Positions 9,249 to 17,009 of a DNA stretch of 64,000 bases are shown piece after piece. Every line of letters begins with the position of its first letter. The first letter of the stretch is position 1. The DNA is taken from positions 248,001 to 312,000 of the forward strand of contig NZ_JNXG01000001.1 in assembly GCF_000717025.1 (NCBI RefSeq), read 5' to 3'. Position numbers and translations under genes: made by a program. Source of the DNA: Streptomyces atroolivaceus. GTDB lineage: Bacteria > Actinomycetota > Actinomycetes > Streptomycetales > Streptomycetaceae. The notes below the pieces were generated by a model that was not told the origin of the DNA, ran no database searches, and was given only the letters and a program-made list of their open reading frames with translations.

Positions 9249-9893
9249 TCAGGAAGCGGCGACCGCCCGCTGCTGCTCCATGATGCGTGCCGCGCGGTGC
9301 GGGGAGGTGTCGAGGCGGGCCAGCACGCCCGGGACGGCGTTGTTGGGGAGGATGAGCTCGAAGAGCGCGGATATCTCGGCGACCAGGTCCGGCGGCTCGG
9401 CCATGGACTCGGTCACCAGCTGCACCCCGGTCCACGCCCCGACGACCAGCCGGGACGTGGCCTCCGGATCGACGTGCGGAAGGAGCTCGCCGCGCTCCTT
9501 GGCCTCGGTCAGCATCTCCGTGCCGAGAGCGATCCAGTCCGGCCAGCGGGTGCCGAAGAGCCCGCGCGCACGCGGGTCGACGGACAGCCGGATCGAGGCG
9601 CTGAGCAGGGGTTCCCGGGGCAGCCGGTAGGCGAGCAGGAGCGCCATGTCCACCCACTCCTGCAGCTTGAAGGTCTGCGGGGTGACCCCGTCCGACGTCA
9701 CCGCCTCCTGGAGGACACCACGGGCCAGCTCCTCCTTCGACGTGAAGTGGAAGTAGAGGGCCCCCCGCGTGAGACCGGCCCGGTCGAGGATGGCGGCGAT
9801 GGTGGCGGCGTCGTAGCCGTGCTCGTCGAAGACCTCGGCAGCGGCTTGCAGGAAGATTCGGCGCGTGCGGATCGCCCGTTGCTGTCGTGCCAA
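9249..9893 (-). CDS. Gamma-butyrolactone receptor-type TetR regulator (ScbR/ArpA family)
   Basis: A 214-residue TetR-family repressor. The N-terminal helix-turn-helix (residues 8-55; RAIRTRRIFLQAAAEVFDE, LTRGALYFHFTSKEELARGV) closely follows the ScbR/ArpA pattern from memory. The C-terminal half (MALLLAYRL, RLSVDP, GELLPHVDPE, ILPNNAVPGVLARLD) also follows receptor rather than generic TetR sequences. Receptors of this class bind AREs and leave DNA when a butyrolactone or related hormone binds. It is divergent from an AfsA-type synthase, the classic hormone synthase/receptor arrangement, with a palindrome in the shared intergenic region. It could also be a pseudo-receptor that binds antibiotics. 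The adjacent synthase favours a true receptor. Confidence 0.85.
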   Translation of the reverse strand: MARQQRAIRTRRIFLQAAAEVFDEHGYDAATIAAILDRAGLTRGALYFHFTSKEELARGVLQEAVTSDGVTPQTFKLQEWVDMALLLAYRLPREPLLSASIRLSVDPRARGLFGTRWPDWIALGTEMLTEAKERGELLPHVDPEATSRLVVGAWTGVQLVTESMAEPPDLVAEISALFELILPNNAVPGVLARLDTSPHRAARIMEQQRAVAAS

Positions 9894-9927
9894 CTCGCGC
9901 TCCCCTTTGAACGTTGCATGACGCTAC

Positions 9928-9956
9928 TTCAAAAAGTACCGGTGAACCGGTATCAT
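9928..9956 (+). promoter_or_regulatory. Candidate promoter of the AfsA-type gene
   Basis: TTCAAA (9928-9933) and TATCAT (9951-9956) are separated by exactly 17 nt. The spacer is almost filled by the palindrome at 9937-9952, so a bound repressor would exclude polymerase. Transcription would begin near 9963, leaving a leader of about 20 nt. Confidence 0.55.
9937..9952. promoter_or_regulatory. ARE-like palindromic operator
   Basis: TACCGGTGAACCGGTA has perfect 7-bp arms (TACCGGT / ACCGGTA) around GA. The ACCGGT core resembles autoregulatory elements bound by gamma-butyrolactone receptors. It lies between the -35 and -10 boxes of the synthase gene and 44 nt upstream of the receptor start, so it could control both. 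Confidence 0.6.
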
Positions 9957-9984
9957 ATCAGCGCCGTAATACCCATTTTGCGCC

Positions 9985-10911
9985 ATGTCCGGGAGGGCCG
10001 TGCCCGACATACCCGCCGTGCCGTGCCCGCCGCTCTCCGCAGCTGAGGGACGGGACGGCATCCGCAAGGAGTACGTCCACCTCGGACGTACCGACATGGT
10101 CCTCCTCACCTCGTGGCGACGCAGGGAAGATGACGAGTTCTCGTTGTCCGCGAGGTGGCCGGCCCCCGCTGCCGGCCTCCCTTACGACCCGCGGATGCTC
10201 ACCCAGACCGTCCGGCAGAGCGGCCTGACCATCGCGCACGCGGCGTACGGCGCGCCCCTCTCCGACCACACCTTGCTGAACTACTTCGACTTCACCGTCA
10301 CCCCTGGGTTCGAAGTCCCCTCCGAGGGTGCCTGCGACCTCACCGTCGAGGTCACGGTCAGGAACGCCAAGGAGCGGGGGAGGAAGGTGAGTTCACTCGA
10401 CATGGAATTCCGCATCATCCGGGGTGGCAGCGTGGCGGTCCGCGCGGATTCCGAGTTCGGCTGGCTCTCCACGCGCGTCTACCGCCGGCTTCGCGGCGAA
10501 CACTTCACCGTCGACTGGAACGCGTGGCCGCTGCCCGCTCCGGTGGACCCCCGCACCGTGGGCCGGTCCACCCCGGCCGACGTCGTCCTGGCGGCCGGGG
10601 ACCGCCCCCGGCACTGGCAGTTGCGCAACGACGTCGACAACGCCGTGCTGTACGACCACCCGGTCGACCACGTCCCCGGGCTCGCCCTGATGGAGGCTGC
10701 CGACCAGGCCGCGCACGCCGCCGTTCACCCCGCACGCTTCGAGGCGACTACCGTCACCAGCACCTTCGAACGGTACGCCGAGTTCGACCGCCCCTGCTGG
10801 GTCGAGGCGGAGATCCTGCCCGCCGCCCCCGGAGAGACCTCGGTACTGGTCACGGCGACACAGGACGGAGAAACGGTCTTCCGGAGCCGGCTGAGCGGTC
10901 CCTGCGGCTGA
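9985..10911 (+). CDS. AfsA/ScbA-type gamma-butyrolactone synthase
   Basis: A 308-residue cytoplasmic enzyme with two AfsA hot-dog repeats. The first includes EYVHLGRTDMVLLTSWRR, matching the VHK-x-x-x-VLLT motif of AfsA proteins, and LNYFDFTV. The second includes FERYAEFDRPCWVEAEI near the C-terminus. AfsA-type enzymes condense a beta-ketoacyl chain with dihydroxyacetone phosphate, the first step to A-factor and SCB-type hormones. The receptor gene is divergent and an SDR gene is convergent, 4 nt away. The start is uncertain: ATG 9985 lacks a good ribosome-binding site, and in-frame GTGs exist at 10000 and 10018. Confidence 0.87.
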   Translation: MSGRAVPDIPAVPCPPLSAAEGRDGIRKEYVHLGRTDMVLLTSWRRREDDEFSLSARWPAPAAGLPYDPRMLTQTVRQSGLTIAHAAYGAPLSDHTLLNYFDFTVTPGFEVPSEGACDLTVEVTVRNAKERGRKVSSLDMEFRIIRGGSVAVRADSEFGWLSTRVYRRLRGEHFTVDWNAWPLPAPVDPRTVGRSTPADVVLAAGDRPRHWQLRNDVDNAVLYDHPVDHVPGLALMEAADQAAHAAVHPARFEATTVTSTFERYAEFDRPCWVEAEILPAAPGETSVLVTATQDGETVFRSRLSGPCG

Positions 10912-10915
10912 GGGC

Positions 10916-11680
10916 TCACTGGTTGACGAAGCCGCCGTCCACCGGCATGACGGTGCCCGTGAGGAAGGGGCAGCGGTCGCTGAGCAGCCAGGCGGCCGCG
11001 TTGGCGATCTCCTCCGGTTCGGCTGTACGCCCCTGCGGCGTAAGGCTGTTGACCATCTCCTCGAGACCCGGGTTGCGCCCGAACCAGTCGGCGGTGATCT
11101 CACTGCGCGTGGTACCCGGCGCCACCGCGTTGACCCTGATCCCCTGTTGGGCGTATTCGTCGGCGGCGGCCCTGGTGAGGCCGACGACCGCGTGCTTGGC
11201 CGCTATGTAGGGCGCGGCCGCCGGTATGGCCACCAGCCCGCCCACACTGCTGTTGTTCACGATGGAGCAGTTGCCGGGGTTCTGCAGCATGGCCGCTATC
11301 TCGTGCCGGAGGCAGTTCCAGACGCCGCGCACGTTGACGTCCATCACGGCGTCGTAGACGTCGTCGCCCATGAGGTGCAGGGGAGTCCGGTCACCTCCGA
11401 GCCCCGCGTTGTTGAAGGCCGAGTCCAGCCTCCCGTAGGTGTCGACCGTGAAGCCGACGGCCCGGGCGGCGTCCGCCGCGACCGTGACATCGCAGACGAC
11501 GTAGGAGGCCTGGGCTCCCTTGTCCTTCAACTCGGCCACCAGTGAGACCAGTCGGTCCTCCCTGCGGGCGGCCAGGACGACCGTCGCACCTTCGCCGGCG
11601 AACACCCGCGCCGCCGCCGCACCTATACCGCTGCTCGCCCCGGTGATCAGGACGACTCTGTCGTGGAGAAGATCGCTCAT
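10916..11680 (-). CDS. Short-chain dehydrogenase/reductase (glucose-dehydrogenase-like classical SDR)
   Basis: A 254-residue NAD(P)-dependent oxidoreductase. The cofactor motif TGASSGIG lies at residues 13-20, NNAG near residue 92, catalytic Ser in IVNNSSVGG, and the YxxxK pair in PYIAAKHAVVGL. The C-terminal PVDGGFVNQ is typical of classical SDRs. It ends 4 nt from the AfsA-type gene in convergent orientation. SDRs such as BarS1 perform the keto reduction in virginiae-butanolide-type hormone synthesis, so this enzyme may tailor the product of the neighbour (inference). The frame runs 53 codons further upstream, but ATG 11680 fits the family start. Confidence 0.82.
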   Translation of the reverse strand: MSDLLHDRVVLITGASSGIGAAAARVFAGEGATVVLAARREDRLVSLVAELKDKGAQASYVVCDVTVAADAARAVGFTVDTYGRLDSAFNNAGLGGDRTPLHLMGDDVYDAVMDVNVRGVWNCLRHEIAAMLQNPGNCSIVNNSSVGGLVAIPAAAPYIAAKHAVVGLTRAAADEYAQQGIRVNAVAPGTTRSEITADWFGRNPGLEEMVNSLTPQGRTAEPEEIANAAAWLLSDRCPFLTGTVMPVDGGFVNQ

Positions 11681-11842
11681 GGCCGCAGTGTGGCAGGCCG
11701 GTCCCGGACACGGCCGCCCGCGTACCGCTCGGTCCCGGCCGGCACGCCCACGGCTCCGGTGCGTACGGGAAGCCGGCACGGTCCGGCGGTACGCGGCCCG
11801 TTCCGTACCCGTGGGACGGTGAACCAGGGCGACCATCAAAAC

Positions 11843-11860
11843 AAACCGTACGTACTGTTT
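11843..11860. promoter_or_regulatory. Palindromic operator upstream of the SDR and MDR genes
   Basis: AAACCGTACGTACTGTTT is an 18-bp palindrome with one mismatched pair, centred on GTACGTAC and flanked by more A and T runs (AAAAC to the left, TGT to the right). It lies 162 nt from the SDR start and 74 nt from the MDR start, between the two divergent genes. The layout resembles a TetR-family or ARE-type operator and may be bound by the neighbouring butyrolactone receptor (inference). Confidence 0.5.
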
Positions 11861-11934
11861 TGTCCCGACCTGTGCGGAGCTGCCCGGGTCGCTAGACCCC
11901 CTCGGGCCTCGATCACCCCGCGGTATCGTGCGGC

Positions 11935-12843
11935 ATGCTCGCCATCCAGTTCGACCGCTTCGGTGGTCCCGAAGTACTCCGTCCCGTGCGGATGGCCCCT
12001 CCCGAGCCCGGGCCCGGAGAGGTGCTCCTCACCGTCGAGGCCGCCGGGGTGAACTTCGCGGACACCCACCAGGTGGACGGTTCCTATCTCGGCGCCGATG
12101 CCCTCCCCCACGTCCCGGGCAGCGAGGTCGTCGGCCGCACCCCGGACGGCAGGCGGGTGCTGGCCCGCGTCTCGCACGGGTACGCGGAGCAGGTGACCGC
12201 CAAGGAGTCCGGCGTCCTGGAGATCCCCGAGGAGCTCGGTGCCGCCCAGGCGCTCGCCCTCATGATGCAGGGACTGACCGCCTGGCACCTGCTGCGGTCC
12301 GCGGCCCGTCTGCGCACCGGTGAGAGCGTCGTCGTGCACTCCGCGGCGGGTGGCGTCGGCAGCCTCGCCGTCCAGCTGGCCAGGGAGTTCGGGGCGGGCC
12401 GGGTCCTCGCCCAGGTCTCCACCCCGGCCAAGGAACGGCTCGTCCTGGACCTCGGCGCCGACGCGGTGATCACGTACCCCCTTCCGGAGAAGGCGGACGT
12501 CGTCCTGGACGCCGTCGGCGGGCACCTCTTCGACCAGGCCCTGGACTCCTTGGCCTCCTTCGGCCGGCTCGTGACCTACGGCAACGCCGCCCGCACCGGC
12601 TTCACCCCTGTCGACCCGGGCCGGCTGGGCCGTCTCAACGCCTCCGTCGTCGGATTCTGGCTACGCCCCGCCCTTGCCGCTCCGGGCGCGGTCGGCGGCC
12701 CCCTGAAGGAGCTGTTCGCCCTGGTCGAAGCGGGCCGGCTCAAGCCCGTGACCGGTGGCAGCTACCCGCTCGCGGACGCCCGGCGCGCCCATGAGGACCT
12801 CCTCGCGCGCCGGACCACCGGGAAGCTGGTCCTGATCCCCTGA
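11935..12843 (+). CDS. Quinone oxidoreductase-like MDR enzyme
   Basis: A 302-residue zinc-independent medium-chain reductase. The N-terminal GroES-like fold (VEAAGVNFADTHQVDG, HVPGSEVVG) is followed by a nucleotide-binding domain with SAAGGVGSLAVQLAR near residue 140. Such enzymes use NADPH to reduce quinones or enone double bonds. Butyrolactone synthesis includes reduction of a butenolide double bond, so this divergent neighbour of the SDR might belong to the hormone pathway, but the family is large and a general detoxifying role is as likely. The start is ATG and the stop lies inside an 8-bp tandem repeat. Confidence 0.8.
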   Translation: MLAIQFDRFGGPEVLRPVRMAPPEPGPGEVLLTVEAAGVNFADTHQVDGSYLGADALPHVPGSEVVGRTPDGRRVLARVSHGYAEQVTAKESGVLEIPEELGAAQALALMMQGLTAWHLLRSAARLRTGESVVVHSAAGGVGSLAVQLAREFGAGRVLAQVSTPAKERLVLDLGADAVITYPLPEKADVVLDAVGGHLFDQALDSLASFGRLVTYGNAARTGFTPVDPGRLGRLNASVVGFWLRPALAAPGAVGGPLKELFALVEAGRLKPVTGGSYPLADARRAHEDLLARRTTGKLVLIP

Positions 12844-12895
12844 TCCCCTGATCCCCTGATCCCCGCATCCCCGGATCCCCGGGTCCCTGATCCCC
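12833..12895. repeat. 8-bp tandem repeat spanning the MDR gene stop codon
   Basis: Eight units of about 8 bp, four of them perfect TGATCCCC (from 12833, 12841, 12849 and 12857), then variants GCATCCCC, GGATCCCC and GGGTCCC, then TGATCCCC. The native stop (12841-12843) is one of the repeated TGAs. The remaining 215 nt up to the acyltransferase hold nothing else I can support. Confidence 0.85.
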
Positions 12896-13110
12896 CGCGC
12901 CGCCCCGGCCGGATCGAGGGCCGTCCCGGTGTCCCCCGTGGATCCGGGCGCGGCGTCGGACGCGGCGCACCCCGAGGCGCGGGGACGACCGCGCGCCGGA
13001 CGTACCGGGCGTTCCGAGGAGCGCGGCCAGGTGCCTTGGCTGTTCCCGTGTCCCCACCGGGGATCGTCCTGCGCCCGCCGGGGACCGGGGGCAGCCCTTA
13101 GGGTGGCCCG

Positions 13111-14187
13111 ATGCCCTCCCTGACCTCACGCCCGCCGGGACCGGCCGCCGCCGGGGCCGGAGCACCGGCAACCGCACCGTCCCGCCCCGGCCGTGACCCG
13201 TTCTTCGACAACGCGAAGTACCTGGCCATCGTCCTCGTGGCGATGGGGCACTCGTGGGAGCCCCTGCCCGGCAGCGGCCGCGTGGTGGAGACGTTCTACA
13301 CCTTCGTCTACACCTTCCACATGCCGGTCTTCATCATCATCGCCGGATACTTCTCGCGCGGCCTGGAACTGCGGTCCGACCGGGTGTGGAAGCTCGTCAC
13401 CAGCCTGGCCGTGCCCTACGCCGTGTTCGAGATCGCCTACACCCTCTTCGAGCGCCTGACCGGCACCCCCACCTTCCCCCTGAGCCCGCTCACCCCGTAC
13501 TGGCTGCTGTGGTTCCTGCCCGCCCTGTTCCTCTGGCGCCTCACCACCCCCTTCTGGCAGACGGTCCGCCTGCCCGTGGCGGTCTCCCTGGTCATCGCGG
13601 CCATGGGAGCGGTGACCAGCAACATCGGCGGGGACCTGCACCTCCAGCGGATCCTCCAGTTCCTCCCGTACTACGTCCTGGGCCTCCAGCTGCGTCCCGA
13701 GCACTTCGACTTCGTGCGCAGCCGCGCCATGCGCATCGTGTCCGTCCCGGTCTGCCTGGTGGCCCTGGCCGCCGCGTACTGGGCGGTGCCCCGTACGACG
13801 ACTTCGTGGTTCTTCCGCCGGTACGGCGCCGAACAGCTCGGCTCGCCCGCCTGGGCGGGCGCCCCGGTGACCCTGCTCCTGTTCGCCTGCGCTCTGCTGC
13901 TCAGCGCCTGTTTCCTCGCCTGGGTGCCGAACCGCAGGCTGTGGATGACCGCTCTGGGCGCGGGCACGCTCTACGGCTACGTGCTGCACGGCTTCGTCAT
14001 CAAGGGCGCGATCAAGCTGGACCTCTTCGAGGTGGACATCGTCTCCACCCCGCTGGGCCGGCTCCTCGTGACCGCCGCCGCCGCGGTCATGGTCACGGCC
14101 CTCTGCAGCCCACCCGTCCAGCGGGTGTTCCGGTACGCGGTGGAGCCCCGGCTCGACTGGGCCAGGAAGCCCAGGCCCGCCCCCTGA
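13111..14187 (+). CDS. Integral membrane acyltransferase (acyltransferase 3 / YcfT-like)
   Basis: A 358-residue membrane protein with about ten predicted transmembrane helices. The N-terminus RDPFFDNAKYLAIVLVAMGHSW carries the Asn/His arrangement of the acyltransferase 3 family, and FYTFVYTFHMPVFIIIAGYFS follows as in fucose O-acetylase-like members. Such proteins move acetyl or other acyl groups onto sugars or lipids at the membrane. Residues 1-30 form a Pro/Ala-rich cytoplasmic lead. The acceptor is unknown and no glycan cluster adjoins. It appears monocistronic, followed by a hairpin terminator. Confidence 0.82.
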   Translation: MPSLTSRPPGPAAAGAGAPATAPSRPGRDPFFDNAKYLAIVLVAMGHSWEPLPGSGRVVETFYTFVYTFHMPVFIIIAGYFSRGLELRSDRVWKLVTSLAVPYAVFEIAYTLFERLTGTPTFPLSPLTPYWLLWFLPALFLWRLTTPFWQTVRLPVAVSLVIAAMGAVTSNIGGDLHLQRILQFLPYYVLGLQLRPEHFDFVRSRAMRIVSVPVCLVALAAAYWAVPRTTTSWFFRRYGAEQLGSPAWAGAPVTLLLFACALLLSACFLAWVPNRRLWMTALGAGTLYGYVLHGFVIKGAIKLDLFEVDIVSTPLGRLLVTAAAAVMVTALCSPPVQRVFRYAVEPRLDWARKPRPAP

Positions 14188-14200
14188 CACCCCGGACGCA

Positions 14201-14236
14201 CCGCACCCCCGGGCCGGGAGGGCCTCGGGGGTGCGG
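14201..14236. terminator. Hairpin terminator after the acyltransferase gene
   Basis: CCGCACCCCCG (14201-14211) pairs perfectly with CGGGGGTGCGG (14226-14236) across a 14-nt loop. It lies between two convergent genes and can serve both. Confidence 0.7.
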
Positions 14237-14258
14237 GTGTACGGGACGGAGCGGCGGA

Positions 14259-14570
14259 TCAGGCCTCGCTGGGCGTTCCGAGCAGGGCGGACGCGTTCTC
14301 CAGCGGCGTGAGCGGCGGCGCCGCGGGCGCGGGAACCTCCGCCGGGCGGCAGGTGAAGCCGAGACGCGTCAGCGCCCTGGTCACCTCGCCTGCGGTGAAG
14401 TCCCGGCGGTCCTGCCGGGTGATGATCTCGCCGACCTGCTTCACGGGATAGACGCGGCGGCTGATGACCACCGCGTCACCGGTGACAGGTTCGGGCTTGA
14501 TGCCCTTCATCGATTCCTCCACCTCGTTCTTGAAGAGGTCGAAGGGGAAACGGGCGATGACACAGCGCAT
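14259..14570 (-). CDS. Conserved hypothetical protein downstream of the DEAD-box helicase
   Basis: A 103-residue cytoplasmic protein beginning MRCVIARFPFDLFKNEVEES. I recall similar short proteins beside cold-shock helicases in other Streptomyces but know no function. The middle (VISRRVYPVKQVGEIITRQDRRDFTAGEVTRAL) suggests a compact alpha/beta domain, followed by a Pro/Ala-rich tail. It lies 64 nt downstream of the helicase on the same strand and may be co-transcribed with it and cspA. A role in RNA metabolism at low temperature would be guesswork. Confidence 0.65.
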   Translation of the reverse strand: MRCVIARFPFDLFKNEVEESMKGIKPEPVTGDAVVISRRVYPVKQVGEIITRQDRRDFTAGEVTRALTRLGFTCRPAEVPAPAAPPLTPLENASALLGTPSEA

Positions 14571-14634
14571 GGTGCCTCAACAAGATGGTCGCGAAGAAAG
14601 CCGGACAGGGGCGGCCGGGCTCCCGGCCGGGTGA

Positions 14635-16200
14635 CTACGCGGCCTTGTTGGACCGGCGCTGCGCCGCCGCGGCACGTGCCTGCGGCGTCGCCGTGTTGGC
14701 GTTGGAGCGGCGCCCCTGGCCGGGACGCGCGCCGCGCCGGCCACGGGGGCCGGAACCGCTGCTCTTGCGCTCCGTCACCGGTGAGGTGATCGTGACGGGC
14801 ACGCCCGAGGGCGCCTGCGCTCCGGTGATGCGGTTGAGCTCGGCCTCGCCGGAGCGGACCTGGGCGACCTGCGGGATGATCCCGGCGTCGGCCATCAGCC
14901 GGGTCATCTCGCGGCGCTGGTTGGGCAGCACCAGCGTGACGACACTGCCGGACTCCCCGGCGCGCGCGGTACGGCCGCCGCGGTGCAGGTAGTCCTTGTG
15001 GTCGCTGGGCGGGTCGACGTTGACGACCAGGTCCAGGTTGTCGACGTGGATGCCGCGGGCGGCGACGTTCGTGGCGACGAGCACCGTGACATGACCGGTC
15101 TTGAACCGGTCGAGGGTGCGGGTGCGCTGCGGCTGCGACTTGCCCCCGTGCAGCGCCGCGGCCCGCACGCCGCTGTGCAGCAGGTGGTCGGTGAGCTTGT
15201 CCACCGCGTGCTTGGTGTCCAGGAACATGATCACCCGGCCCTCGCGTGCGGCGATCTCGGTGGTCGTCGCGTACTTGTCGGCGCCCTGGACGTAGAGCAC
15301 GTGGTGCTCCATCGTCGTCACGGCTCCGGCCGCGGGGTCCACCGAGTGGACGACCGGGTCGTGCAGGTAGCGGCGGACCAGCAGGTCCACGTTGCGGTCC
15401 AGAGTGGCCGAGAACAGCATCCGCTGGCCGTCGGCGTTCACCTGGTCCAGCAGCTCGGTGACCTGGGGCATGAAGCCCATGTCGGCCATCTGGTCGGCCT
15501 CGTCGAGGACGGTGATGGCGACCCGGTCCAGCCGGCAGTCGCCGCGCTCGATGAGGTCCTTGAGGCGGCCCGGGGTGGCGACCACGACTTCGGCGCCGCC
15601 GCGCAGCGCGCTGGCCTGGCGGCCGATCGACATCCCGCCGACGACCGTGGCCAGCCGGAGCTTGAGGGAGCGGGCGTACGGGGTGAGCGCGTCGGTGACC
15701 TGCTGGGCGAGTTCCCGGGTGGGGACGAGGACCAGGGCCAGCGGACGGCGCGCGTCTGCGCGGTTGCCCGCGGTGCGTGCGAGCAGGGCCAGGCCGAAGG
15801 CGAGCGTCTTGCCCGATCCGGTGCGGCCGCGGCCCAGGACGTCACGTCCGGCGAGCGAGTTCGGCAGCGTGGCCCCCTGGATGGGGAACGGCACGGACAT
15901 GCCCTCCGAAGCCAGCGCCGCGAGCAGCGGCGCGGGCATGTCCAGGTCCGAGAAGGACTCCGCGGCGGGCAGCGCCGGGGTGATCGTCACCGGCAGGGCG
16001 AACTCACCCGAGACGGAGGAGGAGCGGCGGCCGTAGCCGCCGGAGCGCTTCGGTCCGCCGGAGCGGCCCTGCGAGCCCGGGGCGCCCGGCCTGCCGGACC
16101 CCGAGGAGCGGAATCCGTTGGCGGTGCGGCTACCGGTGGATCCGCCGGAACGCGTCCGGGAGAATCGGTCGTTCGTGCGAGCTGTGCGATCGCGGTTCAA
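14635..16200 (-). CDS. DEAD-box ATP-dependent RNA helicase
   Basis: A 521-residue RNA helicase. Motifs in order: Q motif (FPIQGATLPNSLAG), I GRGRTGSGKT, Ia PTRELAQQ, Ib TPGRL, II VLDEADQM (DEAD), III FSATL, IV and V (ATNVAARGIHV), VI HRGGRTARAG. N-terminal (about 1-75) and C-terminal tails are Gly/Ser/Arg-rich, as in cold-shock helicases that unwind structured mRNA. A TTG at 16200 gives the start, with the basic sequence NRDRTARTNDRFSRTR next. The frame is open upstream but lies in the leader. About 240 nt separate it from the csp terminator, so it may have its own cold-responsive leader or be read through from csp. Confidence 0.9.
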   Translation of the reverse strand: MNRDRTARTNDRFSRTRSGGSTGSRTANGFRSSGSGRPGAPGSQGRSGGPKRSGGYGRRSSSVSGEFALPVTITPALPAAESFSDLDMPAPLLAALASEGMSVPFPIQGATLPNSLAGRDVLGRGRTGSGKTLAFGLALLARTAGNRADARRPLALVLVPTRELAQQVTDALTPYARSLKLRLATVVGGMSIGRQASALRGGAEVVVATPGRLKDLIERGDCRLDRVAITVLDEADQMADMGFMPQVTELLDQVNADGQRMLFSATLDRNVDLLVRRYLHDPVVHSVDPAAGAVTTMEHHVLYVQGADKYATTTEIAAREGRVIMFLDTKHAVDKLTDHLLHSGVRAAALHGGKSQPQRTRTLDRFKTGHVTVLVATNVAARGIHVDNLDLVVNVDPPSDHKDYLHRGGRTARAGESGSVVTLVLPNQRREMTRLMADAGIIPQVAQVRSGEAELNRITGAQAPSGVPVTITSPVTERKSSGSGPRGRRGARPGQGRRSNANTATPQARAAAAQRRSNKAA

Positions 16201-16501
16201 TGGAGAACCTTTCCCTCGAATGGCACGTATCGAGGGATTCTTTCCGGGCGGCTGCAGCCATGTACGGCGCCAAGAATCGCAAGAACGAGCCGGTGAAATA
16301 ACGAAAAACGAAGTCCGTCCGCCGGATGAACCAGCCGGATTCGGTACTCCACATGACTGCAGATAACTGCCGCGCCATGACGCGTACACACCGGGAATTA
16401 CTCCATCGGTGCGACAGCCGTGACAACGGCCGGGTAAAACACAACGAGCCGGGGCCCGCACCCCAAGGTGCGGGCCCCAGCTGCGCCGTACGCCTGAGTG
16501 A
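16201..16501. other. Long leader between csp and the DEAD-box gene
   Basis: About 300 nt, AT-richer than the surroundings, without a supported gene. It holds the csp terminator (16451-16478) and then about 250 nt of probable helicase 5' UTR or promoter. Cold-shock genes commonly have long structured leaders. Confidence 0.4.
16451..16478 (-). terminator. Strong terminator of the cold-shock protein gene
   Basis: GGGGCCCGCACC (16451-16462) pairs perfectly with GGTGCGGGCCCC (16467-16478) across the 4-nt loop CCAA, 23 nt after the csp stop codon. Confidence 0.85.
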
Positions 16502-16705
16502 TCAGGCGGGGGTGATGTTCTCCGCCTGCGGGCCCTTCTGGCCCTGCGTGACGTCGAAGTTCACCTTCTGGCCTTCCTGCAGCTCGCGGAAGCCCTGGGC
16601 GGCGATGTTCGAGTAGTGGGCGAAGACGTCAGCGCCGCCACCCTCCTGCTCGATGAAGCCGAAACCCTTTTCCGCGTTGAACCACTTCACGGTGCCAGTA
16701 GCCAT
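16502..16705 (-). CDS. CspA-family cold-shock protein
   Basis: A 67-residue single-stranded nucleic acid-binding protein of the cold-shock domain family. RNP1 (KGFGFI, residues 13-18) and RNP2 (VFAHY, residues 27-31) are intact, and length and sequence ([20 protein letters not shown]) match Streptomyces Csp proteins. It acts as an RNA chaperone. A strong GGAG ribosome-binding site precedes the ATG. It lies upstream of a DEAD-box helicase on the same strand, a frequent functional pairing. A long leader with a hairpin suggests post-transcriptional control. Confidence 0.95.
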   Translation of the reverse strand: MATGTVKWFNAEKGFGFIEQEGGGADVFAHYSNIAAQGFRELQEGQKVNFDVTQGQKGPQAENITPA

Positions 16706-17009
16706 GTCATATCTCCTTCGGGGCGTTGCCCGTGGGCCCGCACTGTGCGAGCCCTACGTCGCCGCAAATGATTGCCCCGTCCGGAAAAGACCGGAAATAC
16801 AAAAGTGCGCCCACCGGAGTGAACCGGCGAGTGCACTTGAAGTTTTGGGAACCACAACTGCAACTGAGATCAACAGTAGCACGATTTGGGCACAAGCGAG
16901 CTGTACGCCATATCACCATGGCTTCGCTCCACCGTGCACGGCATAAACCCTCACCGCTCATTGCGCGTATTTCTGTGCCCGCCAAAACAGATATGCACCC
17001 GTGCGCCGG
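16706..17009. other. Csp leader and promoter region
   Basis: About 300 nt between the csp start and the MerR-like gene end, noticeably AT-richer than average. No gene is supported. It contains the hairpin at 16803-16838 and probably the csp promoter further upstream (around 16870-16990 on the minus strand), which I could not place with confidence. Confidence 0.4.
16803..16838 (-). promoter_or_regulatory. Terminator-like hairpin in the csp leader
   Basis: On the minus strand AAGTGC and GCACTT arms, with inner CCGG pairs, close a 36-nt hairpin and are followed by a T-rich run (TTTTGTATTT). It lies about 100 nt upstream of the csp start, so it could be an attenuator or a temperature-sensitive leader element. 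Confidence 0.4.

Noticed and set aside
10916..11839. Longer SDR with 53 extra N-terminal residues
   Set aside because: The extension is Arg/Pro-rich and runs into the palindrome region; classical SDRs begin a few residues before TGASSGIG.
14983..16296. Long open frame on the plus strand opposite the DEAD-box gene
   Set aside because: It mirrors the GC-rich third positions of the helicase; its translation is Val/Gly/Arg/His-rich with no motif.
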